Both the position numbers and the translations under genes were made by a program. DNA of 64,000 bases from positions 1 through 64,000 of the forward strand of contig NZ_BPUO01000015.1 in assembly GCF_022179805.1 (NCBI RefSeq), read 5' to 3'. Shown here one piece after another: positions 25,262-33,450 of the stretch. Each line of letters opens with the position of its first letter. Within the stretch, counting starts at the first letter, position 1. The notes beneath the pieces are model-generated. The model was not told the origin of the DNA. It ran no database searches and saw only the letters and a program-made list of their open reading frames with translations. This DNA comes from Cupriavidus pauculus (lineage in GTDB: Bacteria; Pseudomonadota; Gammaproteobacteria; Burkholderiales; Burkholderiaceae).

Positions 25262-26224
25262 ATGTCCGCCAAGAAGATTCACATTCAAGAGGTCGCAACG
25301 CGCGATGGCTTTCAGAACGAATCGAAGTTCGTCGAGACGGAAGACAAGGTAAGTCTCGTCAATGCCCTCAGCGCTTGTGGCTATGCGAAAGTAGAGGTGA
25401 CATCGTTCACCTCGCCCAAGGCCATCCCCGCCCTTAGGGACGCTGAAGCTGTGATGCATCTCATCACTCGTCAGGAGGGCGTTGTCTACACGGTCCTCGT
25501 CCCCAACGTCCGCGGCGCCGAACGTGCCCTTTCCTGCAATGTCGACGAAGTAAACCTCGTCATGTCGGTGAGTGAGAGCCACAATCGCACGAACCTTCGC
25601 ATGTCGCGCGAGCAGTCTTTTGCTCAACTCTCTGACGTCATCCAGGTTGTCCGTACCACTCCAACCGCCATCAACGTTTCCTTGTCTACAGCGATGGGTT
25701 GCCCGATGGAAGGCGATGTACCCGTCGAGACCGTACTTGACTGGATGCAACGATTCGCCGACCTGGGTGCGCATGGCGTGACCCTGTGCGATACCACTGG
25801 AATGGCCTATCCGTCTCAGGTGAAAGCACTTTGCGAGGCAGCCAAACGCCAGTTCCCAGCCCTCGAGCTCACCATGCACTTCCACAACACGCGCGGTTTG
25901 GCTCTTGCGAATACCCTGGCAGCGCTGGACGGCGGCATCGACCGATTCGATGCATCTCTGGGCGGTCTTGGTGGTTGCCCCTACGCGCCGGGCGCGACTG
26001 GCAACGTCTGCACGGAAGAATTGGTCCACATGCTGGAGCTGGACGGCTACAACACGGGGGTGGACCTGGCTGCCATCCTCGCCGCATCAGCACGCCTTCC
26101 CGACCTCATCGGCCACGATGTCCCGAGTCAGCTCCTGAAGGCAGGTCGCCGCTCTGACCTCCATCCGATGCCGTCGACTGAAAGTCTGCCGGAGCAGAAT
26201 GCATTCGCAACCTCCCCTAACTAG
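25262..26224 (+). CDS. Hydroxymethylglutaryl-CoA lyase-like enzyme
   Basis: 320 residues, a TIM barrel of the HMGL-like family. EVATRDGFQNES (Arg14-Asp15) supplies the catalytic Arg/Asp, MHFHNTRGLALANTLAAL carries the metal-binding histidines, and GGLGGCPYAPGATGN carries the catalytic Cys loop. HMG-CoA lyase cleaves 3-hydroxy-3-methylglutaryl-CoA to acetyl-CoA and acetoacetate; the EVATRDGF variant of the usual EVGPRDGL suggests a paralogue that may act on another 3-hydroxy-3-substituted acyl-CoA such as citramalyl-CoA. 67 bases after the symporter and followed by two hairpins. Confidence 0.85.
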   Translation: MSAKKIHIQEVATRDGFQNESKFVETEDKVSLVNALSACGYAKVEVTSFTSPKAIPALRDAEAVMHLITRQEGVVYTVLVPNVRGAERALSCNVDEVNLVMSVSESHNRTNLRMSREQSFAQLSDVIQVVRTTPTAINVSLSTAMGCPMEGDVPVETVLDWMQRFADLGAHGVTLCDTTGMAYPSQVKALCEAAKRQFPALELTMHFHNTRGLALANTLAALDGGIDRFDASLGGLGGCPYAPGATGNVCTEELVHMLELDGYNTGVDLAAILAASARLPDLIGHDVPSQLLKAGRRSDLHPMPSTESLPEQNAFATSPN

Positions 26225-26245
26225 GCCCAGCCGATTAGAAGCATG

Positions 26246-26279
26246 ACGGCCAAAGCCCGCTCCGGTGGGCCTTGGCCGT
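26246..26279. terminator. Long hairpin after the lyase gene
   Basis: ACGGCCAA at 26246-26253 pairs with TTGGCCGT at 26272-26279, and GCCC with GGGC inside. It lies 22 bases after the lyase stop codon. No T-run follows, so it may work together with the terminator at 26349. Confidence 0.5.
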
Positions 26280-26348
26280 AGTTCATTGTCAACGTTCGGG
26301 CTACTTGCTTCGGCCCTCAGGCCTCAGAGAGCTTCACCAAAAAAGACA

Positions 26349-26384
26349 GGGCCAGTGCGCGTGCTGCGCGACTGGCCCTTTTTT
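26349..26384. terminator. Bidirectional Rho-independent terminator between convergent operons
   Basis: GGGCCAGTGCGCG pairs with GCGCG...ACTGGCCC (26349-26378) around a four-base loop, followed by TTTTTT on the plus strand and preceded by AAAAAA, which is the T-run for the minus strand. It separates the lyase gene from the convergent glycerate kinase gene. Confidence 0.85.
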
Positions 26385-26407
26385 AACGCAGTACGGTTGC
26401 TCGACAG

Positions 26408-27550
26408 CTATGCTCTCCGATGCCGCGCAGAAGCGAAAAGACGAGTTAGTTGGAGAGAAGCGTCTTCAAGCAGAACACCGGCGTTCTCCATGGCATAGCT
26501 CAGCGATGCAGGACCTTGCTGGATTGAGATACATCCATCGAAAGCCGCAGTCAACTCATCGCTCGGCTCCAACGCGCCCGATATGAGGGAAACGGGTACG
26601 TCAGCGTCTCTTGCCATCGTGGCAATCATTGCTGGTCCCTTTCCCATCATCGTCTGTGAGTCGGACCGTCCTTCTCCGGTAATAACCCAATGGAAGTCTC
26701 TCAGCCCTTCCTGGATGCCAGCAGCCCTCAGCACGAACGTGGCGCCGGAGACCATTTCCGCACCCAGCAGACGCAAGGCGAATCCAATCCCACCCGCGGC
26801 GCCACTACCCTCGTCCTGAGCAAAATCGATTCCGATTCTGGCTGAACAGCGCTCAGCAAATCGCAGCAGCGTAGCGTCGACAGCGGCGAGCGCTTTGACC
26901 CCCTTCTGAGGACCGAAGACATAGGTGGCCCCGGAAGGGCCGCACAACGGGCTGTTGACGTCCGAAAGTCCGATAAGACGCACACCCGCCAAGGCATCCA
27001 GTGCTTCCGTATGAATCTCCCGAACTTCTTGGAGGTTCTCGAGAATCGGAGACAATGATGAACCAGTGGCGTCCATAAACCGGAATCCAAGTTCCGACAA
27101 CATGCCAGAGCCGGCCTCGTTGGTGGAGGAACCGCCAAGGCCAACGGCGATGGTATCCACGCCGCGAGCAGCAATCTGCCTGATAGCCTGGCCGATTCCC
27201 TTAGTTGTTCGCCTCTCTGGTTCAACCACAGCGTGCGGGAGCCCAACGACGTCCGCCACCTCGAGAAACGCTATCGAACCGAACTCGGCGCTCTTTCCAC
27301 GAAAATACCGCACCCTCTTCTCTGCGCCATTCGCGTCGGAAACCCGCACGTCACTCCACTCGCCAGGCAAGGTTGCAGCGAGGACCTCTGCTGTACCCTC
27401 ACCACCATCGGCAATGGGAGCCAATGTTACCTGGGCTTCAGGCACAGCCCTCAGAACCCCGGCACGGATGCGTTCTGCCACAACCGAGGCGCCCAAGCTG
27501 CCCTTGAATGAGTCGGGGGCAACCAGAACACGAAATCCTACCTCGCTCAT
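26408..27550 (-). CDS. glxK: Glycerate kinase (GarK/GlxK family)
   Basis: 380 residues with VLVAPDSFKGSLGASVVAE at the start, PIADGGEGTAEVLAA, VGLGGSSTNEAGSGMLSELG, and ITGEGRSDSQTMMGKGP. The enzyme phosphorylates D-glycerate with ATP, giving 2-phosphoglycerate in this family. Its start codon overlaps the pyruvate kinase stop by four bases, and the hydroxypyruvate-reductase-like gene is just upstream, giving a complete hydroxypyruvate to glycerate to 2-phosphoglycerate to (with housekeeping enolase) pyruvate route. Confidence 0.9.
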   Translation of the reverse strand: MSEVGFRVLVAPDSFKGSLGASVVAERIRAGVLRAVPEAQVTLAPIADGGEGTAEVLAATLPGEWSDVRVSDANGAEKRVRYFRGKSAEFGSIAFLEVADVVGLPHAVVEPERRTTKGIGQAIRQIAARGVDTIAVGLGGSSTNEAGSGMLSELGFRFMDATGSSLSPILENLQEVREIHTEALDALAGVRLIGLSDVNSPLCGPSGATYVFGPQKGVKALAAVDATLLRFAERCSARIGIDFAQDEGSGAAGGIGFALRLLGAEMVSGATFVLRAAGIQEGLRDFHWVITGEGRSDSQTMMGKGPAMIATMARDADVPVSLISGALEPSDELTAAFDGCISIQQGPASLSYAMENAGVLLEDASLQLTRLFASARHRRA

Positions 27551-29022
27551 GCCGGCACCCCTTCGAACGTGTGAACAATCGCTCCATCGGCACGAGCCAA
27601 TTCCGGCAATTTTGCGACGCGGGCAACGTGTACCATATTGGTCGAGCCATGCATGCCGAACGGCATACCGGCAACGATGACGATTTCTTCTCCCTCTGAG
27701 GCGAATCCTTCGGTCAATGCCGCGTTACTGGCCACTGCAATCATCTCATCTACATCCTTGACGTCAGGTACCACGGATGCGTGTACGCCCCATGTAAGGC
27801 ACATCCGGCGCGCCACTTCGAGAGATGGGGTCACCCCGACAATCGGCGTCTGGGGCCGCACACGAGCGGCCCGCAACGCCGTCGCACCTGACGATGTGTA
27901 GGCAATCGTGGTCTTAGCACCGACTGTGCGGGTAATGTCGCGAAGAGCACCGCACACGGCATCCTGTCGATTCGAGAGCGCGGAGACCTGTTGCGCATCA
28001 ATCATGTTCCGGTAGAGCGGGTCAGCCTCAACTTCACGGATAATCCGGTCCATCATCTGGACAGCTTCGCGCGGGTACCGACCGGAAGCAGACTCAGCCG
28101 AGAGCATCACCGCATCCACGCCGTCGTAAATTGCGCTGGCGACGTCCGATGCTTCTGCCCGTGTGGGAACAGGAGCGGAAATCATCGACTCCAGCATCTG
28201 TGTCGCGACAATTACCGGACGTCCTAACTGTCGGCACACTCGGGAAATACGCTTTTGCACAGCGGGCACACGTTCAGGTGGCAGCTCTACGCCAAGGTCC
28301 CCACGGGCAACCATCACCGCATCCGCCTGCAATGCAATCTGTTCGAGATGTTCGATGGCTGCAGGCTTTTCCAGCTTCGCAACCACCGTCGCACGGCCGG
28401 CAATGCGCGCTTTCGCAGCGGTCACATCCTCCGCAGTCTGCACAAAGCTAAGCGCGACCCAGTCTGCCCCCATACGAAGCGCGAACTCCAGGTCAGCGAT
28501 ATCTTTCTCGGTCAACGCAGGTATTGGGATGACTGCATCGGGAACGTTTACACCCTTGCGCGAAGAAAGGACGCCACCGGTAACGACGGTGGTAGTCATC
28601 CTATCTGCCTCGACGGTCTCGACGCGCAGCTGCAACTTCCCATCATCAATCAATAGCGTCTTCCCTGGCTCGGCACAGTCAAAGAGCTCCTGGTGCGGCA
28701 GACACACGCGACTGGCATCTCCTAGCTCCTGCGAGCGGTCGAGAACGAATTGCTCGCCCTCGACCAGCGTGCTCGGCTCGCGCATCAATCCGATTCGTAG
28801 CTTTGGGCCCTGCAAGTCTGCCAACACCGCAATCGGCCGCCCTGTTTCCGCCTCAACCTGACGGACAAAGCCATAGTTCTGCTGATGGGTCTCATGGGAC
28901 CCGTGGCTGAAGTTGAATCGAAAGACATCGGCTCCAGCCGCGAACAGCGAGCGAATGGCATCCAGGGAGGACGTCGCAGGCCCCAGCGTCGCGACAATCT
29001 TAGCTTTACGATAGCGTCTCAT
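27547..29022 (-). CDS. pyk: Pyruvate kinase (operon-borne isozyme)
   Basis: 491 residues: RKAKIVATLGPATSS, FRFNFSHGSHETH, KLEKPAAIEHLEQI with the catalytic Lys, MVARGDLGVELPPERVPAVQ, ATQMLESM and RAEASDVASAIYDGVDAVML, then a C-terminal regulatory domain ending GMPFGMHGSTNMVHV. It turns phosphoenolpyruvate and ADP into pyruvate and ATP. A second, pathway-specific pyruvate kinase in a glycerate operon parallels TtuE in tartrate utilisation. 30 bases after the dehydrogenase gene and overlapping glycerate kinase. Confidence 0.92.
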   Translation of the reverse strand: MRRYRKAKIVATLGPATSSLDAIRSLFAAGADVFRFNFSHGSHETHQQNYGFVRQVEAETGRPIAVLADLQGPKLRIGLMREPSTLVEGEQFVLDRSQELGDASRVCLPHQELFDCAEPGKTLLIDDGKLQLRVETVEADRMTTTVVTGGVLSSRKGVNVPDAVIPIPALTEKDIADLEFALRMGADWVALSFVQTAEDVTAAKARIAGRATVVAKLEKPAAIEHLEQIALQADAVMVARGDLGVELPPERVPAVQKRISRVCRQLGRPVIVATQMLESMISAPVPTRAEASDVASAIYDGVDAVMLSAESASGRYPREAVQMMDRIIREVEADPLYRNMIDAQQVSALSNRQDAVCGALRDITRTVGAKTTIAYTSSGATALRAARVRPQTPIVGVTPSLEVARRMCLTWGVHASVVPDVKDVDEMIAVASNAALTEGFASEGEEIVIVAGMPFGMHGSTNMVHVARVAKLPELARADGAIVHTFEGVPA

Positions 29023-29052
29023 GGTGTTCGCCCTTTGGCAGAAAAGTTCCGG

Positions 29053-30006
29053 TCAAACTACGACGTTACGCGGACTGCCCTGGACAAACGCCGCGATGTT
29101 GTCGAACAACTGGTCCGTCAGACCTTGGACGGCTTCGTCGCTGGCCCAGGCAACGTGGGGAGTCAGAATGAAGTTGGGCTCGTCTTTCAACTGATTGAAA
29201 GGATGGTCTTCGCCCGGCGGCTCTTGCGTGGCGACGTCGAAGCCCGCGCCAGATACCTTCCCCGCCTTCAGCGCATTGGCAAGCGCAGATTCGTTCACGA
29301 GGCCGCCTCGTGCCGTATTGATGAGCAAGGGGCGCTTTTCCATCATGTCGAATTCCGCGGCGTCGATGAGGTTGCGTGTCTGCGGCGTCAGCGGGCAATG
29401 CAGCGTGATGATGTCGCTGCGGCGGAGCACGTCTTCAAACGGCGTATACAGAGGCCCCATGTCATTGCGCCCCTTGTAAGTAGAGAAGAGCGGCTGCATG
29501 CCCAGCGCGCGAGCCAGCGCCGCAACGGACTGCCCCAACACCCCATCACCGATGATGCCCAGTACCGAGCCATGCAGGTCTTTGATGGGGTAATCGAAGA
29601 AGCAAAACGTCCCAGCCTCCTGCCACCGGCCCTTCCGCACAGCATCGTGATAGGCCGTCAGGCTGCGGCGCAGCGCGAATATCAGCGAAAATGTGTGTTC
29701 GGGAACCGTGTGCACGGCGTAGTTGCGAATGTTGGAGACGACAACGCCGCGCGCCGCACATGCCTTGATGTCCACGACATCCGTGCCGGTCGCCGCAACG
29801 GCGACGAGCTTCAGTTTCGTCGCGCTCTCCAGCTGCTGGCCACTGAGCTTCACCTTGTTGGTAATCACGACATCAGCGTCGGCGATGCGCTCCGCTACTT
29901 GTGCGTCGGCCGTCTCGTCGTGGAGGACGAGCTCATGCGAGAAAGGCAGCGTCTTGAGCGTCGTCTGCGGGGAGATGGTCGAACGGTCCAGGAATACAAT
30001 CTTCAT
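29053..30006 (-). CDS. D-2-hydroxyacid dehydrogenase, hydroxypyruvate/glyoxylate reductase-like
   Basis: 317 residues. The dinucleotide fold carries IIGDGVLGQSVA (Gly153-x-Gly155-x2-Gly158); catalytic residues are in NTARGGLVNE (Arg), ATQEPPGEDHP (Glu) and LTPHVAWAS (His). After the second strand the sequence is LFSTYKGR (173-180) with no acidic residue, which argues for NADP(H) over NAD(H). In line with glycerate kinase and pyruvate kinase downstream, reduction of hydroxypyruvate or tartronate semialdehyde-type intermediates to D-glycerate is likely. Confidence 0.87.
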   Translation of the reverse strand: MKIVFLDRSTISPQTTLKTLPFSHELVLHDETADAQVAERIADADVVITNKVKLSGQQLESATKLKLVAVAATGTDVVDIKACAARGVVVSNIRNYAVHTVPEHTFSLIFALRRSLTAYHDAVRKGRWQEAGTFCFFDYPIKDLHGSVLGIIGDGVLGQSVAALARALGMQPLFSTYKGRNDMGPLYTPFEDVLRRSDIITLHCPLTPQTRNLIDAAEFDMMEKRPLLINTARGGLVNESALANALKAGKVSGAGFDVATQEPPGEDHPFNQLKDEPNFILTPHVAWASDEAVQGLTDQLFDNIAAFVQGSPRNVVV

Positions 30007-30164
30007 GGGAATAGTGCCGGGATACGGTCAGAAGTGAATTTCGCGCGGGCCTCGTTGGGACTCGCCAACTTGATGGAACGGATAGCGGGCGGCAAGGCCG
30101 CCCGCTATCCGCTTGCATGATGACTGGAAGGCTGCGATAGGTGAATCGCGGTTTTGTTGACCGT

Positions 30165-30184
30165 CCTTTCCCAAATGGAAAAGG
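30165..30184. promoter_or_regulatory. Imperfect copy of the CCTTTC-N7-GAAAGG palindrome
   Basis: CCTTTC (30165-30170), seven bases CCAAATG, then GAAAAGG (30178-30184). Same core as the sites at 22763 and 23758 with one extra A. It lies between the Bug gene end (30225) and the dehydrogenase start (30006), and would mark an internal promoter for the dehydrogenase-pyk-glxK genes. Confidence 0.4.
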
Positions 30185-30224
30185 TTATGTGGTCATGCCT
30201 TCCTTATCTCGCTGCTGCTTCGCC

Positions 30225-31196
30225 TTAGTCAACCGTCGCGCCAGACGTTTTGACAATCTTGGCCCACTTTTCCATGTCGGTCTTCAACATGCCGGAAAGC
30301 TGTTGCGGGGTTGCTCGCGGCAAATCTGCCCCCTGGGCCCTCAGCTTTTCCTGGACAGACTTGTCGTCAAGAACCTTGTCCACCGCATTCGTCAGCTTGG
30401 TCAGGACATCCTTCGGTGTGCCATGCACGGCGTAGAGCGCGACCCAAAGGTCCCCGTTGTAGTTGGGGATGGTTTCAGCAATGGCCGGGATGTCTGGTGC
30501 GGCGCTGGAGCGCTTGGCGGAACTCACCCCGAGTGCTTTCAGCTTGCCGGCTTTGATATGGGAAATGACCGACGGAAGGCTAGCGAAAGCCAACGGAATT
30601 TGGTTGCCCAACAGGTCGTTGAGCGCCGGGCCAACCCCCTTATATGGCACATGCTCCAAGGAAATGCCGGCCATGTTGTTCAGCATTTCGCCCAACAGGT
30701 GATTCAGTGAACCATTGCCTGCCGAACCAAAGCGGTATTCGTTCGGCTTGCTCTTCGCCAAGGCAATGAGTTCCTTCATGTTGTTCGCCGGAAACGCAGG
30801 GTTGGCTACCAGGACGTTCGGTACGCTGGCCACAAGCGCCACCGGCTCGAAGTCCTTCACCGGGTCGAATGGAATTCTCTTGTACAGCGCTGGGTTGATG
30901 GCCTGGGTGCTACTGATGGTGAGCAGAACCGTGTAGCCATCCGGATTGCTGCGAGCCGCATACTGGCTGCCGATGTTGCCGCCGGCGCCCGGTCGATTGT
31001 CAACGATAAACTGCTGCCCAGTAGACTGGGAAAGTGCGGCACCAATAATTCGGCCGACGATGTCGTTCGTTCCGCCGGGCGCTTGCGGCACCACGATGGT
31101 TACAGGCTTCGACGGATAGTTGTCCGTAGCAGCGGCGTTCGCGAGCGACGCGCCGAAAAGAACGCAGGCAAGTGCCATGCGAACCGGTCGATTCAT
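30225..31196 (-). CDS. Bug/TctC-family periplasmic solute-binding protein (copy 5)
   Basis: 323 residues; signal to about residue 24 (MALACVLFGASLANAAA), then PVTIVVPQAPGGTNDIVGR, DNRPGAGGNIGSQ, GSAGNGSLNHLLGEML and APDIPAIAETIPNYNG in place of the common LPDVPT. AAGGAGACACGAA precedes the ATG on the minus strand. Lies 63 bases after the CitE-like lyase gene in the CoA-transferase operon, so its ligand is probably the acid activated by that transferase. Confidence 0.9.
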   Translation of the reverse strand: MNRPVRMALACVLFGASLANAAATDNYPSKPVTIVVPQAPGGTNDIVGRIIGAALSQSTGQQFIVDNRPGAGGNIGSQYAARSNPDGYTVLLTISSTQAINPALYKRIPFDPVKDFEPVALVASVPNVLVANPAFPANNMKELIALAKSKPNEYRFGSAGNGSLNHLLGEMLNNMAGISLEHVPYKGVGPALNDLLGNQIPLAFASLPSVISHIKAGKLKALGVSSAKRSSAAPDIPAIAETIPNYNGDLWVALYAVHGTPKDVLTKLTNAVDKVLDDKSVQEKLRAQGADLPRATPQQLSGMLKTDMEKWAKIVKTSGATVD

Positions 31197-31259
31197 TTCG
31201 TGTCTCCTTGGGGGTTACCGGCCCTCTGACGTGGCTGGCTAAACTGAAAATCCGCTTTC

Positions 31260-32168
31260 TCAAGCCACCGCGCGGTCTCGGACCTCGACAACCTTCTTTG
31301 CCATCCGGATGTTGGCGTAGTCCACCAACTTTCCATCCAGCTGAACGGCGCCACGCCCTTCCCGTTCGGCTTCAGCAAGCGCAGCCACAACCCGCTGAGC
31401 CGCTGCGTACTCTTCATCCGTGGGTGTGAATGCTCGATTCGTGAAGGCCAGTTGCATGGGATGAATGACCTGCTTGCCGTCATAGCCCATAGCTGCTGCC
31501 TTCAGCGCACTCGATTCACTGAGCGCTGCATCGCGGAAGGCACCGCAAGGACCGTCAATCGCTCGCAGCCCAAATGCGCGGGCCGCAACCAGGATGCGCA
31601 TCATCGGATAGGCCCACATGTCGAGCGCCGTATTGGCATAACCGGCTTCCGCGCGGGATATCATCGTGTACTGAGGATGCGACAGACCGATTTCGACGCC
31701 CTTTGCCCCAATCGAGGCGCCAAAGTCGCCCACGCCGAAATGCAGTGCTTCGAGGCTCCCGCCTGCGGCAGCGATTTGCTCGCAGTACACCAGGCCTTTG
31801 GCTGTCTCAATCATGGCTTCGATGGCGACGGCCGTCCCCGCGACCTGCTGCTGCACGGCGGCGATTTCGTCAGCGGATTCGACCTTGGGGAGTAGCACGC
31901 CGTTGAGCCTCGATGCAAACCGCACTAGAGTCTCGATTTCCTGCCGTTGGCGGAGTCCCGCGCCGTTAACCCGTACTACGATGACCTTGTCACCCCACTC
32001 GAGTCCGTTAATGGCGCGCACTGCCGCGCCGAGTGCCGCTGCCTTCATCGTCTCGGGAACGGCGTCTTCCAAATCCAGAAAGACGGCATCTGCATCCGAG
32101 CGTGCGGCAGACGCCACCAGCTTGTCCTGATGGGCAGGAACGGCGAGATAGGTTCGCGTAATTCTCAT
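31260..32168 (-). CDS. CitE/HpcH-type CoA-ester lyase (malyl-CoA/citramalyl-CoA lyase-like)
   Basis: 302 residues, TIM-barrel aldolase of the CitE family. Visible motifs: VFLDLEDAVPE with metal ligands, VLLPKVESADEI, AIEAMIETAKGL (Glu ligand), HFGVGDFGASIG (Asp ligand), and the C-terminal GYDGKQVIHPMQLAFTNRAF. Stand-alone members split 3-hydroxyacyl-CoAs such as L-malyl-CoA or citramalyl-CoA into acetyl-CoA plus glyoxylate or pyruvate. Its start overlaps the CoA-transferase stop by four bases, so transferase and lyase form a two-step activation and cleavage route; glyoxylate made here could feed the glycerate genes downstream. Confidence 0.88.
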   Translation of the reverse strand: MRITRTYLAVPAHQDKLVASAARSDADAVFLDLEDAVPETMKAAALGAAVRAINGLEWGDKVIVVRVNGAGLRQRQEIETLVRFASRLNGVLLPKVESADEIAAVQQQVAGTAVAIEAMIETAKGLVYCEQIAAAGGSLEALHFGVGDFGASIGAKGVEIGLSHPQYTMISRAEAGYANTALDMWAYPMMRILVAARAFGLRAIDGPCGAFRDAALSESSALKAAAMGYDGKQVIHPMQLAFTNRAFTPTDEEYAAAQRVVAALAEAEREGRGAVQLDGKLVDYANIRMAKKVVEVRDRAVA

Positions 32169-33349
32169 TGTGCGCTCCCAGCACCGGACGCCGACTCAAG
32201 CGTTGCTTCACCCAAGCCAAGTTCGGCAAGAACCTGAGCCGTATGCTCGCCGACAGCTGGCACAGGACCGAGCACCGGTTCAATGCCCTCAATGATGAGC
32301 GGCGGCTTGAACACCTGAAGCGGCCCAACCGGGCTGTCGACGGTACGGATTCGGTCGCGTTCGTGAAGCTGCGGATGCTGGAGAAACTCAGCGACATCAT
32401 TGAGACGGGCATTGGCAATGGATGCGGCGTCAAGCTTTTCGGCGACCTCGTCGCTCGACCATTTGGCGAACCGCTCCGTAATCACGGCCTCCAGCTCGGC
32501 ATGGTTCGCAAGCCGGTGGGGGTTCGTATTGAAGCGCGGTTCGGCGGCGATAGACGCGTCCTCGAGAACCCGAGCGCAAAAGGCTTGCCACTCGCGTTCG
32601 TTCTGGATGCCAAAAAATACTGCCTTGCCATCCCCGGCCTTGAACGGCCCATACGGTGCAATGGTGGCGTGTCGCGCACCGGCGCGCGTAAGGGGCGTCC
32701 CGCTGTCGCGCGTGTAGTAAGCCGGATAGCTCATCCACTCAGTCATGCTGTCGAATAGCGAGACCTCGAATGCGGTTCCCTTTCCCGTCCGCTCGCGGCG
32801 GTACAAAGCCATGAGGACGCCGTTCAGGGCGTACATGCCCGTGGCAATGTCGACAATAGACAAGCCGCATTTAGCCTGCGCTTCCGGCGTCCCGTTAATG
32901 GACAGGAAGCCGGTCTCACATTGGACCAGCAAGTCGTACGCCTTCTTGGAACGATATGGACCGGTCGAACCGTAGCCCGAGATGTCGCAAGCAATCATTG
33001 AGGGATGGCGGGCAACGATGCTTTTCGCGTCCAGGCCAAGTTTCTTGGCCGCGCCGGGGGCAAGATTCTGCAGGAAAACGTCGGCCTTCTCGAGCAGCGC
33101 ATCGAGCGCACGGCGGCCGTCCTCGGTCTTGATATCCAGGGCGACGCTCTCCTTTGTGCGGTTCGTCCAGACGAACTGGCTGGACATGCCATGCATGACC
33201 TTGTCATAGCCACGAGCGAAGTCACCGACCTCCGGGCGCTCGACCTTGATGACGCGTGCACCCCAATCTGCCAGGTGACGCGTTGCCATCGGCGCTGCGA
33301 TTGCCTGCTCGAGCGCTACTACTGTGATTCCGTCCAACGGGAGATTCAT
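32165..33349 (-). CDS. CaiB/BaiF-type (class III) CoA-transferase
   Basis: 394 residues: ITVVALEQAIAAPMATRHL, GARVIKVERPEVGDFARGYD, VFLQNLAPGAAKKLGL, SGYGSTGPYRSKKAYDLLVQ and the catalytic Asp167 in LSIVDIATGMYALNG. Resembles succinyl-CoA:dicarboxylate transferases (malate, citramalate, mesaconate type). First gene of the six-gene minus-strand operon CoA-transferase, lyase, bug, dehydrogenase, pyk, glxK. The LysR gene upstream runs in the same direction. Confidence 0.88.
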   Translation of the reverse strand: MNLPLDGITVVALEQAIAAPMATRHLADWGARVIKVERPEVGDFARGYDKVMHGMSSQFVWTNRTKESVALDIKTEDGRRALDALLEKADVFLQNLAPGAAKKLGLDAKSIVARHPSMIACDISGYGSTGPYRSKKAYDLLVQCETGFLSINGTPEAQAKCGLSIVDIATGMYALNGVLMALYRRERTGKGTAFEVSLFDSMTEWMSYPAYYTRDSGTPLTRAGARHATIAPYGPFKAGDGKAVFFGIQNEREWQAFCARVLEDASIAAEPRFNTNPHRLANHAELEAVITERFAKWSSDEVAEKLDAASIANARLNDVAEFLQHPQLHERDRIRTVDSPVGPLQVFKPPLIIEGIEPVLGPVPAVGEHTAQVLAELGLGEATLESASGAGSAQ

Positions 33350-33450
33350 GGGGCACCAGCCATCTTGTTGCTTGAGTGGCTAGTGTCGGAAATGCTCCGG
33401 CACCCGTAAATCATTGGATTTCGATGGCGGCCGTTCCAGATGTTGATGGC

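Noticed and set aside
28885-30120. 411-residue plus-strand open frame
   Set aside because: Antisense shadow of the hydroxypyruvate-reductase-like gene and the start of pyruvate kinase; both have clear catalytic motifs.
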